9,173 nucleotides of DNA, taken from JBMNTU01 sp050945895. GTDB lineage: Bacteria; Bacillota; Clostridia; Christensenellales; Christensenellaceae. Positions 1 through 5,767 of this stretch are shown here, one piece after another. The position numbers and the translations under genes were made by a program. The stretch is from the NCBI GenBank assembly GCA_050945895.1, contig JBMNTU010000087.1:1-9173 (forward strand). Direction: 5' to 3'. The notes under the pieces are model-generated. The model did no database searches. It was given only the letters and a program-made list of their open reading frames with translations, and was not told the origin of the DNA. The number at the start of each line of letters is the position of its first letter. Within the stretch, counting starts at the first letter, position 1.

Positions 1-38
1 ATTTAGCTGACCAGTACTAATCGGTCGAGGGCTTGATC
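1..38 (+). rRNA. rrl: 23S ribosomal RNA, 3' end only
   Basis: The first bases match the very conserved 3' terminus of bacterial 23S rRNA: the GACCAGTACTAAT block followed by GGTCGAGGGCTTGA. Only the end of the gene is in the window, and the exact mature 3' end is estimated. A short hairpin with a GAAA tetraloop (TCAAC 37-41, GTTGA 46-50) sits directly at this end. The gene reads rightward into the tRNA and 5S genes. Confidence 0.93.
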
Positions 39-79
39 AACGAAAGTTGACATAAGGATTAACAATCGAATCATTGGTT

Positions 80-142
80 AAATTTTAAGACACATCTGTT
101 ACACTGTATGCAGTTTTTAGGGCGCTTGCGTGTCTAAAATTT
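80..142 (+). other. Long imperfect inverted repeat in the rRNA spacer, possible processing stem
   Basis: AAATTTTAAGACAC at 80-93 pairs with GTGTCTAAAATTT at 130-142, giving 13 base pairs with a single bulged base and a loop of about 36 bases. Long stems next to 23S rRNA are commonly RNase III processing sites, but those usually pair sequences on both sides of the mature rRNA. This one is local, so its role is inferred. No coding potential is evident between 39 and 161. Confidence 0.45.
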
Positions 143-161
143 GTAGTTTTTAATGCTGCAT

Positions 162-228
162 TCCTCAGTAGCTCAGCGGTAGACCGTAGGTGTACCAACC
201 TGAGTGAAAAAATGAGTAAGCAATATGA
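162..228 (+). pseudogene. Broken tRNA-Asn 5' fragment, copy 1
   Basis: The first 21 bases (162-182) are identical to the 5' end of the tRNA-Asn at 413, covering the 5' acceptor strand and most of the D arm. The sequence then departs from any tRNA. A small hairpin follows (AGGT 188-191 with ACCT 198-201). There is no anticodon arm, no T arm and no CCA end, so this cannot be a functional tRNA. It differs from the two downstream fragments after the shared 21 bases, so it arose separately or has diverged. Confidence 0.6.
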
Positions 229-320
229 TCCTCAGTAGCTCAGCGGTAGAGCATCCGAGCCGCATTTTACTAAAACGGATGCAATAGAAAAAAGTAAATA
301 TAAGACAGAAATGGAAATAT
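229..320 (+). repeat. 92-bp tandem repeat, unit 1, with tRNA-Asn 5' half
   Basis: This unit is identical base for base to the next unit at 321-412. Its first 26 bases equal the 5' acceptor strand and D arm of the tRNA-Asn at 413. After that a different stem replaces the anticodon arm: GCATCCG at 251-257 pairs with CGGATGC at 276-282 around an 18-base loop, followed by an A-rich tail. No T arm or CCA is present. It is probably a decayed tRNA copy amplified by recombination between the repeated 5' halves. A structured RNA cut out of the rRNA transcript is the alternative. Confidence 0.85.
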
Positions 321-412
321 TCCTCAGTAGCTCAGCGGTAGAGCATCCGAGCCGCATTTTACTAAAACGGATGCAATAGAAAAAAGTAAATATAAGACAG
401 AAATGGAAATAT
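321..412 (+). repeat. 92-bp tandem repeat, unit 2, with tRNA-Asn 5' half
   Basis: This is a perfect copy of the unit at 229-320 and abuts the intact tRNA-Asn at 413. The stem that replaces the anticodon arm is at 343-349 and 368-374. The lack of any substitution between the units implies a recent duplication or ongoing homogenisation. Because the repeat also contains the start of the real tRNA, copy number could expand or shrink by slippage or unequal crossing over. Confidence 0.85.
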
Positions 413-487
413 TCCTCAGTAGCTCAGCGGTAGAGCATTCGGCTGTTAACCGAAGGGTCGTTGGTTCAAACCCAACCTGGGGAGCCA
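413..487 (+). tRNA. tRNA-Asn (anticodon GTT)
   Basis: This is a complete 75-base cloverleaf. The acceptor strand TCCTCAG pairs with CTGGGGA (with G-T wobbles), followed by discriminator G and an encoded CCA. The anticodon stem is TTCGG/CCGAA around CTGTTAA, with anticodon GTT at 445-447. The T arm is GTTGG-TTCAAAC-CCAAC. It lies between 23S and 5S and is probably co-transcribed and processed with them. Its 5' half is repeated three times upstream. Confidence 0.97.
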
Positions 488-516
488 TTATTGGGGAGAA
501 ACCCCTATAAACCATT

Positions 517-632
<116 letters not shown>

Positions 633-641
633 TTCAATTTT

Positions 642-672
642 AAAAGCCTGTGATGAAAATCATGGGTTTTTT
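642..672 (+). terminator. Rho-independent terminator of the rRNA operon
   Basis: AAAAGCCTGTGAT and ATCATGGGTTTT form a stem of about 12 base pairs (with G-T pairs) around a GAAA loop, ending in a run of T. It begins 10 bases after the 5S gene and should separate the rRNA operon from the CBASS genes. Confidence 0.88.
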
Positions 673-732
673 ACTTTATATCACACAAGATTGCACCCGG
701 TAATACTTTACGAATAAAACGCTATTTTATGT

Positions 733-738
733 TATAAT
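733..738 (+). promoter_or_regulatory. Candidate -10 box for the CBASS operon
   Basis: A perfect TATAAT lies 12 bases upstream of the ATG at 751. No good -35 box is present: TTTACG at 707-712 leaves a 20-base spacer and ACGAAT at 710-715 leaves 17. The start of transcription would fall close to the weak ribosome site GAGGT (743-747), so the leader would be very short. A weak promoter giving low basal expression would suit a toxic defence system, but that is inference. Confidence 0.45.
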
Positions 739-750
739 GAATGAGGTAGT

Positions 751-2232
751 ATGGCTCTAACATCCAGTAAAGCGAAAGCGATTTATAGTCAAGATGATTG
801 CGCAAAACAGCTCTGCAAAAACATGCAGAAAACACCTTTAAGCAAAGGAGAAATAGAAAATTTGTATGACCTATCGTCGAAATTTAATACATTCTACAGT
901 TCCCACGTTGTCCTACCTCAAGCGGATCAAGATGAACTGTACCATAAGAAGAATCTGAACATTCAGCGACTCAAAGATGGTTTAAAAGAATATAATGAAG
1001 AAAATAGGACTTCTTATACAGTGCTAGAAGATTGTGTACAGGGAAGTGTAAAAATATCTACTGTTGTTCAAAATGAAGAAAGCGACTATGACATAGATGT
1101 TGCTGTTGTTTTTGACAAAGATGATCTTGGCGATAAAGGAGCCCAAGCTACCAGAAATATAGTGGCAAATGCTCTCCAACGAAAAACAGCGCAATTTAAT
1201 GCTGATCCAGAAGTCAAGACCAGCTGTGTTCGGATAAAATATGCAGATGGCTATCACATCGATTTTGCAGTTTTTAGAAGATATCATGATACCTTGAATG
1301 ACTGTTGGGTTTACGAACATGCAGGATCTGATTGGGAGGAGCGAGAACTCAAGGGTCTATCCGAATGGTTCAAAACACAGAATGATGATTCTGATGGAAA
1401 ACTTAGAAAAGTTGTCCGTCTTTCTAAAATGTTTTGTAAATCCAGAGAATCTTGGAAAAATATGCCGAGCGGATTGCTTCAAACCGTCTTATGTGATGAA
1501 AAATTGCAAGATACTTATGACAGGATCGATGAACTTTTTTATTATACAATGATAGAAATCGTGGACAGACTGGAATCCGATACAAATGTTGATGCTCCAG
1601 TAGATAATGGAAGAAACCTAACACCCAGGAAAATCGACACTAAGAAGATGACCAACTGGAAGAATCGTCTTAAGAGCAAACTTGAAGACCTAAATGTTCT
1701 GCTCGATGATGACTGCGCCAAAGAAGATGCACTTCAAGCATGGTACGGTTTCTTTAATCATGAATTCTGGAATGAGCAGACAGCGGTTGAGTCATCTAGC
1801 TATTCGATGACGCCAGTTTTTAAGTCCATACGTTCCTTTATCGATGCAGAGCAGTTCATCGAGGATTTGTACCCAGTCAATCTTTCTTACCGCTGCAGCG
1901 TTTCTTGCCATGTCAGCGGGAACGGATGGAGGCCAAAACCTTTATCTGAATTCCTTGAAATACTAAGGCGCTTTTTGCCACACAATTTTGAGATTCGATG
2001 TGTGATGGTATACACCAATTGCCCGCAACCATACAAGATTCTTTGGAAGGTAAAAAATGTTGGGCCAGAAGCCGAACGGAAAAATCAACTCAGAGGACAA
2101 ATTGTTGATGAAGGGAATAGCATAATTGAGCATAGCAATTTTTATGGTAACCACTACATCGAATGTTATATTATAAAAAATGAGGTATGTGTTGCAAGAA
2201 CAAGGATTGAGGTTCCGATAGGGAGGGGGTAA
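751..2232 (+). CDS. CBASS CD-NTase (cyclic oligonucleotide synthase) with AGS-C-like sensor domain
   Basis: The 493-aa cytosolic protein is a cGAS/DncV-like nucleotidyltransferase. Such enzymes make a cyclic di- or trinucleotide from NTPs when phage infection is sensed. The catalytic signature is complete: G98-S99 in QGSVKIS, the metal-binding pair D114 and D116 in YDIDVAV, and the third acidic residue D171 in YHIDFAV. The middle is largely helical. The last 115 residues or so (about 378-490), with WKVKN, NQLRGQI, HYIECYI and CVAR, resemble the AGS-C (adenylyl/guanylyl and SMODS C-terminal sensor) domain. The next gene starts 4 bases after the stop, so the two form an operon. The start is ATG 751 after GAGGT, with a short spacing of about 3. 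The nucleotide product and clade cannot be read from sequence. No cap2/cap3 ancillary genes are nearby, so this is a minimal type I arrangement. Confidence 0.87.
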   Translation: MALTSSKAKAIYSQDDCAKQLCKNMQKTPLSKGEIENLYDLSSKFNTFYSSHVVLPQADQDELYHKKNLNIQRLKDGLKEYNEENRTSYTVLEDCVQGSVKISTVVQNEESDYDIDVAVVFDKDDLGDKGAQATRNIVANALQRKTAQFNADPEVKTSCVRIKYADGYHIDFAVFRRYHDTLNDCWVYEHAGSDWEERELKGLSEWFKTQNDDSDGKLRKVVRLSKMFCKSRESWKNMPSGLLQTVLCDEKLQDTYDRIDELFYYTMIEIVDRLESDTNVDAPVDNGRNLTPRKIDTKKMTNWKNRLKSKLEDLNVLLDDDCAKEDALQAWYGFFNHEFWNEQTAVESSSYSMTPVFKSIRSFIDAEQFIEDLYPVNLSYRCSVSCHVSGNGWRPKPLSEFLEILRRFLPHNFEIRCVMVYTNCPQPYKILWKVKNVGPEAERKNQLRGQIVDEGNSIIEHSNFYGNHYIECYIIKNEVCVARTRIEVPIGRG

Positions 2233-2236
2233 TTGC

Positions 2237-3130
2237 ATGAAATTTTGGAGATTTGCGGGCTTGATTGCCTTATCAACTGTGTTTGCTGGACTTATATTCC
2301 TTTTTGAAATAAACGAATGGCCTGCTGGAAGTAGTATCGCAGGGATAGTGCTCGGTTTTTCTCTTCCAGGACTCTGGCACTCGATTCAAGACCTCTTGGA
2401 TACCACGAACTGGAAGGCATCTCAGAGAAAGCTGAAACGCGGCGGTTTTATCACAGGTGGTACTATTGTTCGTATTTCCTTTGCTTATCTCTATCGAATA
2501 AAGGTAGGAAACAAGTACTTCTTAGTAAAAAACGAACGTGGGACTGGAAAATATCAGCCGGTGGGCGGTGTTTATAAACTTAAGGGAAATGAGAAGATAG
2601 AATTAAAAAATCGATATCATGTAATGGATGATAATAAAGTTTTAATTGATGAGTCCTCTCGTGATGATTACCGGCTTCGAATCGAGAATAAGTATCTTCG
2701 AAAATTTGTTAGGCGTTTCAATGGAAAAGCAGAGCGAGAAAGAGTTGAAAATTTAAGTCGGGAGTTCAAAGAAGAGCTTATCAAAAAAGGGATTGTCAGC
2801 TGGAGTCAAATTAAATATCGTTTCAGCGGTAGACACATGACAGATCTTAAATTTGGAGATCATTTCCAAATTTATGAATTTCTCCTTGCTGATGTAGTCG
2901 AGTTATTACCTACTGTGGAGCAAGAGAAAGATCTACAACTATTGATGGCACAGCATTCTGATGCGTATCGATTTGCTTCAGGTGAGGAAATTACGTCGCT
3001 TGGCATTAATACAGAAACTGGAGCCCTTGAGGAATCTATTAGTGATCATACAAAAAAAATCATCCAGGAGAATGAGGGGCAGTTGATGAAAATTTCTAAT
3101 ACTGGAAAAACATACACTGTGAAGCTCTAA
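2237..3130 (+). CDS. cap16: CBASS effector: two-helix membrane protein with SMODS-associated NUDIX-like domain (TM-NUDIX, Cap16-like)
   Basis: The 297-aa protein starts with two hydrophobic segments (about 4-23 and 33-50), then a soluble domain. That domain has a divergent NUDIX look: KYFLVKN 93-99, GKYQPVGGVYKL 104-115 and SREFKEEL 174-181, whose REFKEE matches the REUXEE core of a NUDIX box. The canonical box is spread out: about 60 residues separate the GG from REFKEE. Hydrolysis is therefore doubtful, and nucleotide binding is more likely. CD-NTase-linked TM-NUDIX proteins are known as CBASS effectors thought to damage the inner membrane once they bind the cyclic nucleotide. The ribosome site GGGAGGGGG (2221-2229) lies inside the end of the CD-NTase gene, which supports coupled translation. 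The cap16 name rests on architecture only. Confidence 0.8.
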   Translation: MKFWRFAGLIALSTVFAGLIFLFEINEWPAGSSIAGIVLGFSLPGLWHSIQDLLDTTNWKASQRKLKRGGFITGGTIVRISFAYLYRIKVGNKYFLVKNERGTGKYQPVGGVYKLKGNEKIELKNRYHVMDDNKVLIDESSRDDYRLRIENKYLRKFVRRFNGKAERERVENLSREFKEELIKKGIVSWSQIKYRFSGRHMTDLKFGDHFQIYEFLLADVVELLPTVEQEKDLQLLMAQHSDAYRFASGEEITSLGINTETGALEESISDHTKKIIQENEGQLMKISNTGKTYTVKL

Positions 3131-3232
3131 TCCTAATCAATAGCGTCTTTCAATTTATTGTCTGGGGTCGTTTTTCATTACATTTAAGAGTTGTGAAAAC
3201 TAATCGAACTACTGATTATCCATATACCGCAA

Positions 3233-3256
3233 TGCAAGGACACTTCGATCTTTGCA
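3233..3256. other. Hairpin between convergent genes
   Basis: TGCAAGGA (3233-3240) and TCTTTGCA (3249-3256) form an 8-bp stem with one G-T pair and an 8-base loop. It sits between the convergent ends of the effector and the regulator genes, where a two-way terminator is expected, but no T run follows on either strand. The rest of 3131-3260 shows no gene. Confidence 0.35.
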
Positions 3257-3260
3257 CAAA

Positions 3261-3527
3261 TCAGGGATTATTGCCATCCAATTCCGAACTCACGGTGAAT
3301 GAATAGTCGCCATTTGCGAATGAAGTAAGGTCAAGTTCGAGCGCATTCAACACCTTATGGGCGATATTGAATGAAGATGAAGATAATTCACGTTCACCGC
3401 TCTCGAATCGTTGATATTGACGCAGCTGAATCCGGGCTTTGTCAGAAACCTGCTGTTGCGTGAGTCCTAATTTTTCACGAGCGTCTCTCAAAATCCAATT
3501 CTCTGGTATATATCTCTTAAAATCCAT
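3261..3527 (-). CDS. Small XRE-family helix-turn-helix regulator
   Basis: The 88-aa protein is a single HTH_3-type DNA-binding domain (about residues 13-67): LRDAREKLGLTQQQVSDKA forms the first helices, RQYQRFESGER the recognition region, and SSSFNIAHKVLNALEL the closing helices. A short acidic tail follows. It is probably a repressor of its own promoter and perhaps of neighbouring genes. The start was chosen as ATG at 3527-3525 because GAGG (3538-3535) lies 7 bases upstream. A TTG two codons earlier (3533) leaves only one base after that site. It points leftward toward the CBASS pair, while its promoter region faces the ICE genes. It could belong to either; short XRE genes are common both at CBASS loci and at ICE ends. 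Confidence 0.82.
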   Translation of the reverse strand: MDFKRYIPENWILRDAREKLGLTQQQVSDKARIQLRQYQRFESGERELSSSSFNIAHKVLNALELDLTSFANGDYSFTVSSELDGNNP

Positions 3528-3555
3528 TTTCAAACCTCACTTTTTTAATACATCA

Positions 3556-3584
3556 ATCATACGACCAATTGGACGTAAATGCAA
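3556..3584 (-). promoter_or_regulatory. Sigma-A-type promoter of the XRE regulator
   Basis: On the minus strand TTGCAT (3584-3579), a spacer of exactly 17, and TATGAT (3561-3556) form a good housekeeping promoter about 30 bases upstream of the chosen ATG. The spacer contains the palindrome CCAATTGG (3565-3572). That is a good position for an autorepression operator, although binding is not shown. Confidence 0.7.
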
Positions 3585-3717
3585 TAGAAATATTAATACA
3601 TTTTTTGAAAAAATGCGATGGACCAACATGCGACCGAAAACCAATAGCATCAGTTCAATATGAGTTTATGCGTACAGCATGTTTTTCAGCTATATAAATA
3701 AGCATCACAACTAAAAT
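3585..3717. other. AT-rich non-coding boundary region with palindromes
   Basis: No gene is supported here. The stretch has CATTTTTT-G-AAAAAATG (3599-3615), an 8-bp inverted repeat around one base, and a distant 7-bp inverted pair, AACATGC (3625-3631) and GCATGTT (3677-3683). TATAAA at 3693-3698 could be a rightward -10 box, but no -35 box at normal spacing was found. It may hold operators, the ICE left end, or the rightward promoter of the conjugation genes. Confidence 0.35.
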
Positions 3718-3758
3718 GGGAGACTTTGCCACTGCATAGATGGCGAGGGCTCCCTTTT
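3718..3758 (+). terminator. Strong hairpin with T tract: leader terminator or attenuator before the ICE operon
   Basis: GGGAG (3718-3722) pairs with CTCCC (3750-3754). After one A/G mismatch, CTTTGCCA (3724-3731) pairs with TGGCGAGG (3741-3748), with a 9-base loop and TTTT directly after. This is a textbook rho-independent terminator shape of 13 paired positions. No rightward gene precedes it, since the upstream gene reads left. It therefore either stops stray transcription entering the ICE or attenuates a leader RNA of the genes starting at 3798. Confidence 0.65.
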
Positions 3759-3797
3759 ATATATTTATATCCAAATATATTATAGGGAGGAGCCTGA

Positions 3798-3971
3798 ATG
3801 AGGAAAAAGTATGAATACACCTTGGATGATTGTGCCTGCGAATATTGCCTGTATTACAATACCAGGGCAAAGAGGTGTAAAAATGAAAATTGCTGTTGCC
3901 TGAAAGAAAAACGGGTAGCATTGGCACGTCTGCGCGCAGGTAAGACGGGTGTTGAAAAATGGGCTGGATAA
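3798..3971 (+). CDS. Small cysteine-rich hypothetical protein, likely zinc-binding
   Basis: The 57-aa product (starting MRKKYEYTLDDCACEYC) is preceded by a strong ribosome site, GGGAGGA (3785-3791), 7 bases before ATG. It has seven cysteines at residues 12, 14, 17, 27, 32, 33 and 34, in a C-x-C-x2-C then C-x4-CCC layout that suggests a small zinc-bound fold. The C-terminal third is basic (KEKRVALARLRAGK). It is the first gene of the rightward ICE set, and its end overlaps the next gene by 13 bases, which points to co-translation. I do not recognise a named family. A DNA- or protein-binding helper of conjugation is a guess from position only. Confidence 0.72.
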   Translation: MRKKYEYTLDDCACEYCLYYNTRAKRCKNENCCCLKEKRVALARLRAGKTGVEKWAG

Positions 3972-4948
3972 GTGAAGAACAGGTTGCTGCAGCACGGGAG
4001 ATAGATTTGCTTACTTATCTCGAAAATCGTGAGCCGCACGAGCTTATTCATTCGGCGCCGGGTGAATACCGTACTGCTACTCACGGTAGCCTGGTTATTT
4101 CAAAAGGCAAATGGTATTGGAATCGAGGGCAGTTCGGCGGCGTATCCGCTCTGGATTACCTCATAAAAATTCGCGGCATGGAATTTGCGGAGGCTATCGA
4201 AGAACTTGCTAAATCCGGCATCACGTCGATTGACCCGGGCCTGCTAGAAGAAAAAGAGAAGGCAGTATCCAAGTGGAAGTTTTACCCACCGAAGCCACAG
4301 CGATATAGCAATCGCGCGGTGTCATACCTGCAGGCACGTGGGATCAGCCCGGAGGTAATCAAACGAGCGACGCAGGAGGGCATTTTTTATGAAAGCCGGT
4401 ATTACAATCCAAAAAGCGAACAACATAATACCGCCGTGTGCGTGTTCGCCGGAAGAAATGGATCGGGCAAGGTCGTATTTGCCGCCTTGCGTGGGATCGG
4501 TTCAGATTTGAAAATAGACAAGGCGGGCAGCGACAAAAGATATAATTTCTATATTCCTGCGAAAAATCCTGAGAGCAAACATCTTGCTGTGTTCGAATCT
4601 CCCATTGACGTACTTTCCCACGCGACATTACAGCAGAGGGGTGATTGGTCGTGGGACGGATACCGCCTGTCACTCGGAGGAACATCGAATGTGGCGCTGA
4701 TCTCTTTTTTGGAGAGAAACCCACAGATCACAAGAGTCATCCTGCATTTGGATAACGATGCGGCAGGATGGATTGCCGCGCGTAAGATAAAAGCACATCT
4801 TGCGGCGGATGAACGATTTCAGCGTATTCGGGTCTCTATCAATCCACCCCGCCGCGGCAAGGACTATAACGACGCACTGCTTCATGCCATCATAATGGAG
4901 CGGGAGCAAAAACAGGCTGGTCATCGAGAGGCCGGCCTTTCTATTTGA
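3959..4948 (+). CDS. DUF3991 and TOPRIM domain protein (ICE primase-like)
   Basis: The 329-aa protein has an N-terminal part resembling the primase CHC2 region without its cysteines (WYWNRGQFGGVSALDYLIKIRGMEF, about 52-76). A DUF3991-like middle follows (RAVSYLQARGISPEVIKRA, 119-137), then a TOPRIM domain with the expected acidic residues: E213 in VFESPIDVLS and D265-x-D267 in LHLDNDAAG. TOPRIM proteins of this type recur in clostridial Tn1549/CTn-like elements and are thought to act on nucleic acid during element replication or transfer. The biochemical activity is not established. Translation probably couples to the small Cys-rich gene it overlaps, because only a weak ribosome site precedes ATG 3959. 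The length is usual for the family. Confidence 0.87.
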   Translation: MGWISEEQVAAAREIDLLTYLENREPHELIHSAPGEYRTATHGSLVISKGKWYWNRGQFGGVSALDYLIKIRGMEFAEAIEELAKSGITSIDPGLLEEKEKAVSKWKFYPPKPQRYSNRAVSYLQARGISPEVIKRATQEGIFYESRYYNPKSEQHNTAVCVFAGRNGSGKVVFAALRGIGSDLKIDKAGSDKRYNFYIPAKNPESKHLAVFESPIDVLSHATLQQRGDWSWDGYRLSLGGTSNVALISFLERNPQITRVILHLDNDAAGWIAARKIKAHLAADERFQRIRVSINPPRRGKDYNDALLHAIIMEREQKQAGHREAGLSI

Positions 4949-4968
4949 ATAAAAACGGGAGGTTCATT

Positions 4969-5754
4969 ATGAACAGCAATAACAAGATACAACAGTTTCA
5001 TAACAGGGAATTCGGTACACTCGATATCCTCATGATTGATGGCAAACCATATTTCCCCGCTGCTGAATCCGCAACAATTCTTGGATACAGTAATCCCCGC
5101 AAAGCCATTATCGATCATTGCAAAAATGATGGAGTAACGAATCGTGACGTCATCGACAGGCTGGGCAGAAAACAAGGAAAAAAATACATCAATGAGGGAA
5201 ATCTGTATCGGCTGATTGCACGCAGCAAACTTCCTGCCGCCGAGCGGTTCGAAACATGGGTGTTTGACGAGGTGTTGCCGACAATTCGAAAATATGGCGC
5301 GTATGCCACATCGGAAATACTGGATGAAATTCGACGTAGCCCGGAATTTGCTGAAACTCTTTTCCAAAAGTTGGAGAAAGAACGTGAGAAAAATGCTGTG
5401 CTGGAAGAACTTGCTACAGATATGGCGCCTAAGGCGCTTTATTGCGACGTAATTCTTAAGTGTAAAGACGTTGTTCCGGTTAGCTTGATAGCCAAAGACT
5501 ACGGTGTGTCGGCTGTCAGCTTTAACAACTTGCTCCACGGATTCGGCATTCAATACAAGGTTGGCGGAACGTGGGTTCTGTACCAGAAGTACGCTTGGAA
5601 AGGCTACACCAGAACCCGCACCTATCTTTTAAACGGGTTCACTGCTTCCGTGCGTACCTGTTGGACACAAAAAGGGCGGATGTTCCTGTATGAGTTTTTG
5701 AAAAGCTTTGACATCCTGCCGGTGATGGAAACAGCACAGGCACATATATCCTGA
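4969..5754 (+). CDS. Phage-type antirepressor: BRO-N plus KilAC (ANT) domains
   Basis: The 261-aa protein has a BRO family N-terminal domain (about 12-110: ILMIDGKPYFPAAESATILGY, RKAIIDHCK, FETWVFDEVLPTIRKYGAY). A short charged linker follows, then a phage antirepressor KilAC domain (about 148-245: VSLIAKDYGVSAVSFNNLLHGFGIQYKVGGTWVL, TQKGRMFLYEFL). Such proteins are DNA-binding and relieve repression in phages. ICEs often carry them in the regulatory or early region. Here it may control switching of the element, perhaps against an XRE repressor such as the one at 3261; that link is inference. ATG 4969 is the start because GGGAGG (4957-4962) lies 6 bases upstream. An in-frame TTG at 4945 overlapping the previous stop has no such site. 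Confidence 0.88.
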   Translation: MNSNNKIQQFHNREFGTLDILMIDGKPYFPAAESATILGYSNPRKAIIDHCKNDGVTNRDVIDRLGRKQGKKYINEGNLYRLIARSKLPAAERFETWVFDEVLPTIRKYGAYATSEILDEIRRSPEFAETLFQKLEKEREKNAVLEELATDMAPKALYCDVILKCKDVVPVSLIAKDYGVSAVSFNNLLHGFGIQYKVGGTWVLYQKYAWKGYTRTRTYLLNGFTASVRTCWTQKGRMFLYEFLKSFDILPVMETAQAHIS

Positions 5755-5767
5755 GGAGGTACAGATA

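Noticed and set aside
47..75. TTGACA at 47-52 as a -35 box for a promoter inside the rRNA spacer
   Set aside because: No -10 box lies at 16-19 bases downstream (70-75 reads ATCATT), and the bases are partly used by the GAAA hairpin at the 23S end.
162..412. CRISPR array or phage attachment-site repeats
   Set aside because: The repeats are long identical units with no variable spacers, and they copy the 5' half of the tRNA, whereas integration into tRNA genes normally duplicates the 3' end.
4945..4968. TTG start eight codons upstream for the antirepressor
   Set aside because: The strong GGGAGG site is 6 bases from ATG 4969; the TTG overlaps the previous stop and has no comparable site.
4921..5553. 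Leftward 210-codon open frame
   Set aside because: It is antisense to the antirepressor gene, which has clear BRO-N/KilAC motifs and a good ribosome site. The antisense product shows no recognisable domain.
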